The notes beneath the pieces are model-generated. The model was not told where the DNA came from, did not search any database, and saw only the letters and a list, made by a program, of their open reading frames with translations. A program made the translations under genes and the position numbers. From the NCBI RefSeq assembly GCF_024508335.1, contig NZ_CP101988.1, positions 2,232,001 through 2,296,000 of the forward strand: 64,000 nt of DNA, read 5' to 3'. Shown one piece after another: positions 41,811-50,398 of the stretch. This DNA is from Cellulomonas chengniuliangii. Its GTDB lineage: Bacteria > Actinomycetota > Actinomycetes > Actinomycetales > Cellulomonadaceae. The stretch's first letter is position 1. Each line of letters begins with the position of its first letter.

Positions 41811-42325
41811 CGGCCGGCTCGCGCCGTCACCGGCTCCTGCGCCGACCAGGGGAACGTGATCCACCGGTCGGTGCGCCGCCACACGAAGTCCGGGTCCACG
41901 ACGGAGTGCGGCTTGGCGTACAGGACGGCGGTGCGGACCTCCTCGCAGTGCTGCGAGACGAGCCGCTGGACGAGCGCCAGCGTCTCCCCGGTGTCGGCCA
42001 CGTCGTCGACGACGAGCGCGCGCAGCCCGTGCATGGCCGCGGTGTCCAGCAGGGGCGGCAGCACCGTCGGCTCGAGCAGCCGCTCGTCGACGCCCGTGTA
42101 GAACTCGACGTTCAGCGCCCCGCAGACCTTGGTGCCGAGCGCGTAGGAGATGGCCCCGGCCGGCAGCAGCCCGCCGCGGGCCACGGCCACGACGACGTCC
42201 GGGGCGAAGCCGGAGTCCACCACTTGTTGCGCGAGCTCGCGGCTCGCCTCGCCGAAGAGGTCCCAGGTGAGCACCTCGCGCTGCTCGGGGAGTGACTGAC
42301 CGGGTGCCGCTTCCGTGATCGCCAT
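41807..42325 (-). CDS. Phosphoribosyltransferase (Gpt/xanthine-type)
   Basis: A 172-residue type-I phosphoribosyltransferase, probably purine salvage. The PRPP loop LVVDDVADTGETLALV is intact. The upstream VVAVARGGLLPAGAISYALG and the C-terminal hydrophobic ending DRWITFPWSAQEPV resemble Gpt/xanthine phosphoribosyltransferases. The open frame extends upstream but the family begins near MAITEAAPG. The ATG follows TACCCT at exactly 6 bases, suggesting a leaderless transcript. It is coupled to the GH9 gene. Confidence 0.87.
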   Translation of the reverse strand: MAITEAAPGQSLPEQREVLTWDLFGEASRELAQQVVDSGFAPDVVVAVARGGLLPAGAISYALGTKVCGALNVEFYTGVDERLLEPTVLPPLLDTAAMHGLRALVVDDVADTGETLALVQRLVSQHCEEVRTAVLYAKPHSVVDPDFVWRRTDRWITFPWSAQEPVTARAGR

Positions 42326-42437
42326 CCACGCAGGGTAAACGCCCTGGCTGGGCGGTCCGACAAGCCCAAGGTCCCGGCGCGCTGCCGCTCCCGCGTGGTG
42401 GCGTCCGCGGGCCTCGCCGTCGCGAGACAATCCTCGG
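42326..42437. promoter_or_regulatory. Back-to-back leaderless promoters
   Basis: TACCCT (minus strand, 42332-42337) and GACAAT (plus strand, 42426-42431) each lie exactly 6 bases before a start codon, serving the phosphoribosyltransferase and HAD genes respectively. Neither gene has a Shine-Dalgarno. Confidence 0.5.
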
Positions 42438-43121
42438 GTGACCGACCTCCCCGCCCCCCTCGTGCTGCTCGACCTCGACGGCACGCTGACCGACTCCGCG
42501 CCCGGCATCGTCGCCTCCGTCGCCCACGCGTACCGCGCGCTCGGCCTGCCCGTCCCGGACGCGGCGACGCTGCGCTCGTTCGTCGGGCCGCCCATCGCGG
42601 TCTCGTTCGCGGCCCACGGCATCGCCCCCGAGCGGCTGGGCGAGGCGATCGCGGCGTACCGCTCCGCGTTCACCGCCGGCGGCATGTTCGACAACTCGGT
42701 GTTCCCCGGAGTCCTGGTCGCGCTGGAGCGCCTTCGCGCCGCGGGCTGCACGCTCGCCGTGGCCACCTCGAAGCCGGAGGTCTTCGCCGTGCCGATCTGC
42801 GAGCGGTTCGGCATCACCGAGCGGGTGGACGGGGTCTACGGCGCCCCGCTGGACGACGTGCCCTCGACCAAGGCCACCGTCATCGCCCATGCCCTCGCCG
42901 AGCTCGGCGCCCGTGCGCCCGGCGCGGACCGGACCGTCATGGTCGGGGACCGGGAGCACGACGTGCACGGCGCCGCCGAGCACGGCATCGACTGCCTGGG
43001 GGTGACGTGGGGCTACGCCGAGCCGGGAGAGCTCGTCGCCGCCGGCGCCGTGGCCCTGGTCGACGACATGGACGCGCTCGTGACCGCCACGCTGGCCCGG
43101 GTGGGCGCCCGCACCGCCTGA
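42438..43121 (+). CDS. HAD-superfamily phosphatase (phosphoglycolate phosphatase-like)
   Basis: A 227-residue HAD hydrolase. Motif I is LLDLDGTLTDS, motif II is AVATSKPE, and motif III/IV is TVMVGDREHDVHGA. An alpha-helical cap lies between residues 18 and 95. It resembles Gph and 5'-nucleotidases; the substrate is uncertain. The GTG start has no Shine-Dalgarno and follows GACAAT by 6 bases. It is divergent from the phosphoribosyltransferase, so a nucleotide-related role is possible. Confidence 0.9.
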   Translation: MTDLPAPLVLLDLDGTLTDSAPGIVASVAHAYRALGLPVPDAATLRSFVGPPIAVSFAAHGIAPERLGEAIAAYRSAFTAGGMFDNSVFPGVLVALERLRAAGCTLAVATSKPEVFAVPICERFGITERVDGVYGAPLDDVPSTKATVIAHALAELGARAPGADRTVMVGDREHDVHGAAEHGIDCLGVTWGYAEPGELVAAGAVALVDDMDALVTATLARVGARTA

Positions 43122-43145
43122 CGGCCGGCGCCGCGCGGGCGAGGG

Positions 43146-44930
43146 TCAGCGCAACGACCGCTGCCACTCGTCGTGCAGCGCCGCGAACCGGCCGCCCGCG
43201 GACACGAGCTCGGCGGGGCTGCCGTCCTCCACGATGCGGCCGCCGTCCACGACGAGCACGCGGTCCGCGCCCATCACGGTGGACAGGCGGTGCGCGATGA
43301 CCACGGACGTCCGCCCGGCGAGGAGGGTGCCCAAGCCCCGCTGCACCAGCTGCTCGCCGGGCACGTCGAGCGAGCTCGTCGCCTCGTCCAGCACGAGCAG
43401 CGCCGGGTCGGCGAGGAAGGCCCGGGCGAACGAGACGAGCTGGCGCTGCCCGGCCGACAGCCGCACGCCGCGCTTGTCGACCTCGGTGTCGTACCCCGCG
43501 GGCATCTGCTCGACGAGCGGGTGCAGCCCCACCGATCGGGCCGCGTCCTCGATCTGCTCGCGGGTCGCGTCGGGCCGGCCCAGGGCGATGTTCGCGGCGA
43601 TCGAGCCGGAGAACAGGTATGCCTCCTGGGTGACCATGACAAGCGCGCGGCGCAGGTCCTGCGGCGCGATGTCGCGCACGTCCACGTCGTCGATCAGCAC
43701 CGCGCCCGAGCGCACGTCGTAGAACCGCGCGAGCAGCTTGGCCACGGTCGACTTGCCCGCGCCCGTCTCCCCCACCAGCGCCACGCTCTGGCCCGCCGGC
43801 ACGTGCAGGTCCAGGCCCGGCAGCACACTGGGACCGTCGCCGTAGCCGAACTCCACCGCGGCGAGCCGCACGTCGCCGCGCGGGCTCGGCAGCGGGGCCG
43901 GGCGCGCGGGCTCGGGGACAGTGGGCTCCTCGGCGAGCAGCTCGGCGAGCTTCTCCAGGGCGGCGGTGGCGGACTGGAACGAGTTGTAGAACATCCCGAT
44001 CTGGGTCAGCGGCGAGAAGAACCGCTTGGCGTACAGCACCGCGGCGGCGAGCACACCGACCTCGAGCCCGCCGTCGAGCACCCGCAGGCCGCCGACCAGC
44101 ACCACCACGGCGACCGTCACGTTGCCGATCAGCGTGAGGCCCGAGTCGAAGAGCCCGTTGAGCCGGATGCCCTCGGCGCTGGCCACCCGGTACTCCTCGG
44201 ACAGGCGCCCGTAGTCGGCGGCCACGGGCCGCTGCCGCCGGAACGCCTGCACCGCGCGGATGCCGGTCATCGTCTCCACGAAGCGCACGATGAGGCGCGC
44301 GGCCGCCGTGCGCTGCTTGCGGTACTGGGCCTGGGAACGGGCCTGGAACCACCGGGTGAGGAGCACACCGGGGACCACGGCGACGAGCAGCACAACCCCG
44401 CTGGGCCAGTCGAGCAGCAGCAGAGACGCGGCCGTCAGCACCATCGCCAGGGCACTCGACGCGAGCGTGGTGATCCCGCCGTCCAGCAGCTCGCGCACCG
44501 CGTCCAGGTCGGAGGTCTGCCGGGAGATGATCCGGCCCGAGGTGTACCGCTCGTGGAACTCCAGGCTCAGCAGCTGGGTGTGGCGGAAGACCCGCCGGCG
44601 CAGGTCGAGCAGGATCGCCTGGCTGACGCGCGCGGCCGCCCGCACCACGGCGGCGGTGAGCGCACCGCCGAGCACGGCGGTGAGGAGGTACCCGCCCGCC
44701 GTCAGGAGCAAGGGGGCGGGGTCGCCGTCGCGCATCGCGGGGAGGCCGCGGTCGATCGCGACGGCCACGAGCGCGGGCCCTGCGACGTGGGCGACCTGCG
44801 CGCCGACGACGAGCGCGACAGTGGCCCAGGCCGGTCCCGCCACCGGGCGCAGCAGCGAGCGCAGCAGCCGCAGCGACAGCCGCCGGATGCCCGCGTGGTC
44901 AGCCGGGGCCTCCATCAGCGCGGCGCTCAC
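43146..44930 (-). CDS. ABC exporter half-transporter, catalytic-site subunit
   Basis: A 594-residue fused TMD-NBD protein of the MsbA/MdlB type. Six transmembrane helices occupy about 30-320. The NBD at 355-594 has Walker A GETGAGKST and Q-loop VMVTQEAYLF. The signature is LSAGQRQL (consensus LSGGQ), Walker B with catalytic Glu is LLVLDEATSSLD, and the H-switch is VIAHRLST. It starts with GTG overlapping the previous gene's stop (GTGA). It pairs with the upstream gene as a heterodimer, and the altered signature completes the partner's degenerate site. Confidence 0.93.
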   Translation of the reverse strand: MSAALMEAPADHAGIRRLSLRLLRSLLRPVAGPAWATVALVVGAQVAHVAGPALVAVAIDRGLPAMRDGDPAPLLLTAGGYLLTAVLGGALTAAVVRAAARVSQAILLDLRRRVFRHTQLLSLEFHERYTSGRIISRQTSDLDAVRELLDGGITTLASSALAMVLTAASLLLLDWPSGVVLLVAVVPGVLLTRWFQARSQAQYRKQRTAAARLIVRFVETMTGIRAVQAFRRQRPVAADYGRLSEEYRVASAEGIRLNGLFDSGLTLIGNVTVAVVVLVGGLRVLDGGLEVGVLAAAVLYAKRFFSPLTQIGMFYNSFQSATAALEKLAELLAEEPTVPEPARPAPLPSPRGDVRLAAVEFGYGDGPSVLPGLDLHVPAGQSVALVGETGAGKSTVAKLLARFYDVRSGAVLIDDVDVRDIAPQDLRRALVMVTQEAYLFSGSIAANIALGRPDATREQIEDAARSVGLHPLVEQMPAGYDTEVDKRGVRLSAGQRQLVSFARAFLADPALLVLDEATSSLDVPGEQLVQRGLGTLLAGRTSVVIAHRLSTVMGADRVLVVDGGRIVEDGSPAELVSAGGRFAALHDEWQRSLR

Positions 44931-46831
44931 CGGTCGCCCCTCGAGCGCACTGTGCCGTCTCCGACGGGCTCGTCCAGCACCAGCGGCCCGTCCAGCGGCT
45001 CCCCGGGCGCCGGGACCTCCCGCGGGCCGGAGCCGAGCGCGGTGAGCACATACCGGTAGTGCGGGTGTCGCGCGAGGAGGTCGGAGTGCCGTCCCACGCC
45101 GGTGACGCGGCCGTCCTCGAGCACGGCGACGCGGTCGGCGAGCGCGACGGTCGACGGCCGGTGCGCCACGACAAGGGTCGTCGTGCCGGTGAGCGTCGCG
45201 CGCAGGCGGGTGGTCACTGCCGCCTCGGTGGCGACGTCGAGCGCGGAGAGCGGGTCGTCCAGCACCAGCACGCGGGGCCGCGCCGCGACGGCCCGCGCCA
45301 GGGCGATGCGTTGCCGCTGCCCCCCGGACAGGCTCAACCCCTCCTCGCCGATCACGGTGTCCATGCCGTGGGGCAGCGCGTCGACGAACCCGGCGGAGGC
45401 GACGGCCAGCGCCTCGCGCGCCAGCGTGTCGGCGGCCTCCGGCCCGAGGCCTGCCTCGTCGACGCCAAGCAGGACGTTCTCGCGCACGGACGCGGAGAAC
45501 AGGAGGGGGTCCTCGAAGGCGACAGCGACCGCGCGGCGCAGGTCGTCGCGCGCGACCTCGCGCACGTCGACGCCGTCGACGAGCACGGAGCCGCCGGTGA
45601 CGTCGTACAGCCGGGGCACGAGCTGGGCGAGGGTGGACTTGCCGCTCCCGGTGAGGCCCACCAGGGCCATCGTCTCCCCCGGCTCGACGACGAGGTCCAC
45701 GCCGTCGAGCACGTCGCGTGCCCCCGGGGGCGCCGTCGGGTGCCGGAACCGCACGTCGGCGAGCACCAGGCGGCTGCCCCGCCGGCCCGGCTCGGGCAGG
45801 TCCCGTGGTTCCGGCGGGTCGGTCAGGGCGTTGGGCGCGTCGACCACCTCGATGTACCTGTCCAGTGCCGCCCGGGCGTCGAGCGTCATGGCCAGGAGCT
45901 GGCCGAGCCGCTCGACCGGGGCGTTGACCACGGCGGCCGTCGCGAAGAACGCGACCAGCGCCCCGACGCTCACGGCGCCCTCGGCGGCCAGCCACACCCC
46001 GAGCCCGAGCGACACCGCCAGCACCGCCTCGGGCAGGGCGCCCAGCGCGAAGCTCACCCGCGAGAGGGTCCGCGCCTTCTGGATCTCGGTGGCCCGCAGG
46101 TCCTCGGCCTGCCGCGCGAAGCCCTCGAGCGCGTCACCGCCCCGGCCGAAGGCCTTGAGCACGCGGATGCCGTGCACCGACTCCTCGACCGTGGTCGCGA
46201 GGTCTCCCGCCTGGTCGCGCGCCTGCCGGGCGACCGCCTTGTAGTCCTCCCGGAAGCGGAACCCGAGCCACACGACTGGGGCGGCCCCAGCCAGGTAGAC
46301 CAGCCCGAGCTGCCAGGCGGTCGCGATCATCAGCCCCACGCCCACCACGGCCGTGGTCGCGCTGACGACGAGCATGACGAGGCCGAACGCGAGCCACCGG
46401 CGCACCATCCCCAGGTCGGACATCGCGCGGGAGAGCAGTTGGCCGCCCGACCAGCGGTCGTGGAAGGCCATCGGCAGGTCCAGCAGCCGGCCGAACAGGT
46501 CGGTGCGCATCTGCCGCTCGACTGTCGTCCCGGGCGTCAGGATGAACGCCCTGCGGCACCACACCAGGAGGGCCTCCAGCACGCCGAGCACGAGCACCAG
46601 GGCGGCCGCCTGGACCACGGCGCCCCGCGACCCCTCGGTGAGCAGCGGCCCGTTGACGACCTCCCGGAGCACCTGCGGCACCGCGAGCGCCAGCAGGCTC
46701 GCGCCGAGCGACGCCACGCCGCCCGCCGCGATCCGGGGCAGCGCGGGCCGCGCCCACCGGAGCAGGCGCGTCATCGCCCGTGTCGTCGAGAGGCGGGACG
46801 CCGCGGCGTGCGGGATGCGTTCGACGGGCAC
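44927..46831 (-). CDS. ABC exporter half-transporter, degenerate-site subunit
   Basis: A 634-residue TMD-NBD half-transporter, partner of the next gene. The membrane domain spans about 35-330. The NBD has Walker A GLTGSGKST, an Ala-Phe-Glu-Asp at the Q-loop position (Gln replaced), a normal signature LSGGQRQR, and Walker B VLVLDDPLSALD, in which the catalytic Glu is Asp. The H-switch AHRPST is intact. This asymmetry is typical of heterodimeric exporters such as TmrAB or BmrCD. A Pro/Gly-rich tail follows the NBD. The GTG start at 46829-46831 lacks a clear Shine-Dalgarno; TAGGCT is 7 bases upstream. Substrate unknown. Confidence 0.92.
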   Translation of the reverse strand: MPVERIPHAAASRLSTTRAMTRLLRWARPALPRIAAGGVASLGASLLALAVPQVLREVVNGPLLTEGSRGAVVQAAALVLVLGVLEALLVWCRRAFILTPGTTVERQMRTDLFGRLLDLPMAFHDRWSGGQLLSRAMSDLGMVRRWLAFGLVMLVVSATTAVVGVGLMIATAWQLGLVYLAGAAPVVWLGFRFREDYKAVARQARDQAGDLATTVEESVHGIRVLKAFGRGGDALEGFARQAEDLRATEIQKARTLSRVSFALGALPEAVLAVSLGLGVWLAAEGAVSVGALVAFFATAAVVNAPVERLGQLLAMTLDARAALDRYIEVVDAPNALTDPPEPRDLPEPGRRGSRLVLADVRFRHPTAPPGARDVLDGVDLVVEPGETMALVGLTGSGKSTLAQLVPRLYDVTGGSVLVDGVDVREVARDDLRRAVAVAFEDPLLFSASVRENVLLGVDEAGLGPEAADTLAREALAVASAGFVDALPHGMDTVIGEEGLSLSGGQRQRIALARAVAARPRVLVLDDPLSALDVATEAAVTTRLRATLTGTTTLVVAHRPSTVALADRVAVLEDGRVTGVGRHSDLLARHPHYRYVLTALGSGPREVPAPGEPLDGPLVLDEPVGDGTVRSRGDR

Positions 46832-46861
46832 CCTGCGCAGCCTACGGACGCCGCCCCCGCC

Positions 46862-47623
46862 TCACACCCCGGTGCGGGCGGTCTTCGTGTTGCTCGCCTG
46901 GGCGCGTGGGCGCACCACCAGCAGGTCGATGTTCACATGCGGCGGTCGGCTGAGCGCCCACGCGATCGTGTCGGCGACGTCGTCGGCGACCAGTGGCTGG
47001 TACCCCTCGTACACGGCCGCGGCCCGCGCCTCGTCGCCGTCGAAGCGCACCAGGGAGAAGTCGGTGGCGACGGCGCCGGGGGCGATCTCGATGACCCGCA
47101 GCGGCTCCCCCGCCAGCTCCCAGCGCAGCGTCGTGGCGAGCATCCGCTCGGCGTGCTTGGCGCCGGTGTAGCCCGCGCCCCCCTCGTACGGGCCGTGGGC
47201 CGCGGTGGAGGTGAGGACCAGCACGTCGCCCTCGCCGCTGGCCCGCAGCGCGGGCAGGAACGCCTGGGTGACCCGCAGCGTGCCGAGCACGTTGAGCTCG
47301 TACATGCGCCGCCACTGGTCGATGTCGGAGCTCTCGACGGGGTCGAGCCCGAACGCGCCGCCCGCGTTGTTGACCAGCGCGTCCAGGCCACCGGTGGCCT
47401 CGACGTGAGCGGCGAGCCGGGCGACGTCCTCGTCGACGGTGACGTCGGCGACGAACGCCTCCGCCCCGGTCTCCAGGGCGAGCTCGTCGAGCAGGTCGGC
47501 GCGGCGGGCGGTCGCGACCACCTCCCAGCCGTCGGCGCGCAGGCGGCGCACCGTCGCCGCGCCGATGCCGGAGGAGGCCCCGGTGACGACTGCGCGGCGC
47601 GGACGGGACAGGGCGGTGCTCAT
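46862..47623 (-). CDS. Short-chain dehydrogenase, YdfG-like (possible malonate-semialdehyde reductase)
   Basis: A 253-residue classical SDR. The cofactor motif is VVTGASSGIGAATV, with Arg residues just after it (TARRADL) favouring NADP(H). NNAGGAFG and the catalytic S/Y-x3-K (TSTAAHG; Y in GAGYTGAKHAE) are intact. The ending PPHVNIDLLVVRP matches the YdfG group, whose E. coli member reduces malonate semialdehyde to 3-hydroxypropionate. It lies 59 bases downstream of an aminotransferase that would make malonate semialdehyde, which supports that role. GGAGACC precedes the ATG. Confidence 0.85.
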   Translation of the reverse strand: MSTALSRPRRAVVTGASSGIGAATVRRLRADGWEVVATARRADLLDELALETGAEAFVADVTVDEDVARLAAHVEATGGLDALVNNAGGAFGLDPVESSDIDQWRRMYELNVLGTLRVTQAFLPALRASGEGDVLVLTSTAAHGPYEGGAGYTGAKHAERMLATTLRWELAGEPLRVIEIAPGAVATDFSLVRFDGDEARAAAVYEGYQPLVADDVADTIAWALSRPPHVNIDLLVVRPRAQASNTKTARTGV

Positions 47624-47682
47624 GAGGTCTCCTCAGGAAGAGTGTGTGGTGCTCAGGCGTCCAGGTTACGGAGGCGATCGGC

Positions 47683-49032
47683 TCAGGCTCGCGCGGCGGC
47701 GCCTCCGAGGCTGGCCTCGGCGAGCGCCTCCTCGAGCAGGGCCAGCCCTTCGGCGGCCTCGTCGGACGTCACGACGCACGGCGGCACGACGTGCACCCGG
47801 TTGTCGGCGAGGAACGGCAGCAACCCGCGCTCCAGACACGCCGCCTTGACCTTGGCCATCACGTCGGCGCCCACGGGCTCCCTGGTCTCGCGGTCGGCGA
47901 CGAGCTCGACGGCCCAGAACACCCCGAGCCCGCGCACCTCGCCCACCATGGGGCAGCGCTCGGAGAGCCCGGCCAGCCCGGGGCCGATCACGTCCCGGCC
48001 GATCGCCGCGGCGTGCTCGACGATGCGCTCGTCCTCCATCGCCTCGATCGTCGCCACCACGGCGGCCATGGCCAGTGGGTGGCCGGAGTACGTGAGGCCG
48101 CCGGGGAACACGCGCTCGTCGAAGGTCGCGGCGATCTCCTCCGAGATCATCACCCCGCCCGCGGGCACGTACCCGGAGTTGACGCCCTTGGCGAAGGCGA
48201 CCAGGTCGGGACGGACGTCGTAGTGGTCCAGGGCCAGCCAGGCGCCGCTGCGCCCGAACCCGGCCATCACCTCGTCGAGGATGAGCAGCGCTCCGTACTT
48301 GTCGGCGATGTCGCGTGCTCCGGCGAGGTAGCCGGGCGGCGGCACGAGCACGCCGGCGGTGCCCGGGATCGTCTCCAGCAGGATCGCGGCGACCGACTCC
48401 GGGCCCTCGGCCTGGATCACCCGCTCGAGGTGCCGCAGCGCGCGCTCGCACTCCTGCTCGGGGGTGGCGGCCCAGAACTCCGAGCGGTAGAGGTACGGGC
48501 CGAAGACGTGCACGTGCCCGCGGGAGTACTCGTTCGGCACCCGGCGCCAGTCGCCGGTGGCCGCCACCGCCGCCCCGGTGTTGCCGTGGTACGAGCGGTA
48601 CGTCGAGACCACCTTGTCGCGGCCGGTGTGCAGGCGGGCCATGCGGATGGCGTTCTCGATCGCGTCGGCGCCGCCGTTGGTGAAGAACACGTGCGAGAAC
48701 CCGGCGGGGGCGTGCTCCAGCACCTTCTGCGCGGCGCGCCCGCGCACCAGGCTGGCCGTGGACGGCGCGACGGTCGCGAGGGTGGCCGCCTGCTCCTGGA
48801 TCGCCGCGACGACCCGGGGGTGCTGGTGGCCGATGTTGGTGTTGACGAGCTGGGAGGAGAAGTCGAGGTAGCGCCGTCCAGCGTGGTCCCACACGTGCGA
48901 GCCCGCTCCCCCGGCCACCACGAACGGGCTCAGCCGGCCCTGCGCGGACCAGGAGTGGAAGACGTGCGCCCGGTCGAGGCGCAGGGCCGTGGCGTCGTCC
49001 TCGGCGGTGGCGGCGGGCAGGTCGCTGCTCAT
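47683..49032 (-). CDS. Class-III (omega) aminotransferase, probable beta-alanine transaminase
   Basis: A 449-residue PLP enzyme of the acetylornithine/omega-aminotransferase class. It has NTNIGHQHPRV near the N-terminus, TNGGADAIENAIRMAR, and the PLP-anchoring LILDEVMAGFGRSG. The Schiff-base lysine is in AFAKGVNSGYVPAGG, around residue 287. The pathway neighbours (nitrilase-type amidase and dihydropyrimidinase) would produce beta-alanine, so beta-alanine to malonate semialdehyde is the likely reaction. It is separated from the ABC genes by a strong hairpin (49094-49135) and may be expressed at a lower level. GGAGACCCCC precedes the ATG. Confidence 0.88.
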   Translation of the reverse strand: MSSDLPAATAEDDATALRLDRAHVFHSWSAQGRLSPFVVAGGAGSHVWDHAGRRYLDFSSQLVNTNIGHQHPRVVAAIQEQAATLATVAPSTASLVRGRAAQKVLEHAPAGFSHVFFTNGGADAIENAIRMARLHTGRDKVVSTYRSYHGNTGAAVAATGDWRRVPNEYSRGHVHVFGPYLYRSEFWAATPEQECERALRHLERVIQAEGPESVAAILLETIPGTAGVLVPPPGYLAGARDIADKYGALLILDEVMAGFGRSGAWLALDHYDVRPDLVAFAKGVNSGYVPAGGVMISEEIAATFDERVFPGGLTYSGHPLAMAAVVATIEAMEDERIVEHAAAIGRDVIGPGLAGLSERCPMVGEVRGLGVFWAVELVADRETREPVGADVMAKVKAACLERGLLPFLADNRVHVVPPCVVTSDEAAEGLALLEEALAEASLGGAAARA

Positions 49033-49093
49033 GGGGGTCTCCTCGGTGCTCAGGGCAAGAGTGCCCGACGCGACGGGTGCGCGTCAGCGGTCC

Positions 49094-49135
49094 GGCCGGT
49101 GCGGCGCCGGGGGACCTCCCCGACCCGCACCGGCC
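49094..49135 (-). terminator. Hairpin between binding-protein and aminotransferase genes
   Basis: Outer arms of 11 bases (49094-49104 and 49125-49135) enclose a smaller GGGG/CCCC stem. It lies 5 bases after the substrate-binding protein stop and should terminate or attenuate the upstream operon. Confidence 0.7.
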
Positions 49136-49140
49136 GATGC

Positions 49141-50289
49141 TCAGTTGCCGCCCTCCGCGAGGGTCACGGACTCCGGCTTCCAGCTCGCGCCGACCACGTC
49201 CACCCCCTCATCCTCGAGCTCGGCGAGGGCCTTCGTCACGTACTCCGTGGTGTACGCCGACTCGGGCGGCTCCGCCGAGATGATCGACGCCCCGGTCTCG
49301 TTGCGCGTCTGCAGCGCCAGCGCGACGGTGCGCTTCCACGCGGACTCGTCGAGCAGCCCGATCCCGCCGCTCGTGCTCGGCCAGATGAGCTTGTTGACCT
49401 CGTTGGTCATCCACAGCTGGTGGCTCGTGCCGAGCGTGGAGCCCGCCGCGGTGACCGCGTCGGCGGCCGCCTGGGCGTTGTCCCGCGCGTAGACCCAGCC
49501 CTTGAGCGAGGCCTTGAGGAACTTGACGGTCGTCTCCTGGTACTCGGCGTCGTCCGCCAGCCGCTCGCTGTCCGCCCAGATGGCGTCCTGCAGCATCGCC
49601 GTGCCCTCGTCGTTCCAGTCGATGACGGTGAAGTCGTCGGGCGTGTACAGCTCGCCCGTGTCCGGGTCGACGGTCTCCAGGAGCTGCGCGTACTCGTTGT
49701 AGGTCATGGCCTGCGCCGCGTCGATGTCGCCGTTGAGCAGGCCGAGCATGTCGAACGCCTGGGTTACGAGCTGGAAGTCCGTGACCCCCGCCTTGTTCAG
49801 GCCGGCGAACAGCTCCCACTCGTTCCCGTAGCCCCACGAGCCGACGGTCTTCCCGGAGAGGTCCGCGACGGAGTCGATGCCCGAGTCGGCGAACGCGACC
49901 TGCAGCGTCGCGGACCGCTCGAAGACCTGCGCGACGTTCGTGATGCCGGCGCCCTGCTCGATCGATCCGAGGACCTTGGGCACCCAGGCGATCGCGTAGT
50001 CGACCTCACCCTGCGCCAGGGCGTCCTGCGGCACGATGTCGCCGCCGGACGGGAGGATCTCCACGTCTAGGCCCTCGTCCGCGTAGTAACCCTGCTCCTG
50101 GGCCGCGTAGTAGCCGGCGAACTGCGCCTGCGTGAGCCACTGCAGCTGCAGCTTGACCGGCGTGAGCCCGTCCGCCGCTGCCTCCGCGCCCGCGCCGCCC
50201 TCCTCCGCACTGCTCGCGCACGCCGTCAGCAGCAGTCCCGCTGCCAGTCCGGTCGCCACCGCCGCCCCCCAACGCCTCGTGGTCCTCAT
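49141..50289 (-). CDS. ABC substrate-binding lipoprotein, NMT1/THI5-like family
   Basis: A 382-residue lipoprotein with lipobox LLTAC (C24). It belongs to the SsuA/ThiY/NMT1 group: VKLQLQWLTQAQFAGYYAAQEQGYYADEGLDVEI is diagnostic of proteins binding pyrimidines (thiamine-precursor pyrimidines, in ThiY), riboflavin or related heterocycles. ALAQGEVDYAI and WELFAGLNKAG follow. In this catabolic cluster a pyrimidine, hydantoin or related ligand is likely. GAGAGGAG precedes the ATG. It is the last gene of the importer unit. Confidence 0.88.
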   Translation of the reverse strand: MRTTRRWGAAVATGLAAGLLLTACASSAEEGGAGAEAAADGLTPVKLQLQWLTQAQFAGYYAAQEQGYYADEGLDVEILPSGGDIVPQDALAQGEVDYAIAWVPKVLGSIEQGAGITNVAQVFERSATLQVAFADSGIDSVADLSGKTVGSWGYGNEWELFAGLNKAGVTDFQLVTQAFDMLGLLNGDIDAAQAMTYNEYAQLLETVDPDTGELYTPDDFTVIDWNDEGTAMLQDAIWADSERLADDAEYQETTVKFLKASLKGWVYARDNAQAAADAVTAAGSTLGTSHQLWMTNEVNKLIWPSTSGGIGLLDESAWKRTVALALQTRNETGASIISAEPPESAYTTEYVTKALAELEDEGVDVVGASWKPESVTLAEGGN

Positions 50290-50398
50290 GTCATCTCCTC
50301 TCGTCGGTGAAGCTGGGCACCGGCGCGCAGCGGATGCCGCGAGCCCTCGACCGGCCTGGCGACGCCGGCAGGCGGGACGTCGTGCGCCGGCTTGCCGC

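Noticed and set aside
45059-48223. Plus-strand open frame of 1054 codons opposite ABC exporter, SDR and aminotransferase genes
   Set aside because: Compositionally biased, crosses several real genes, no domain seen.
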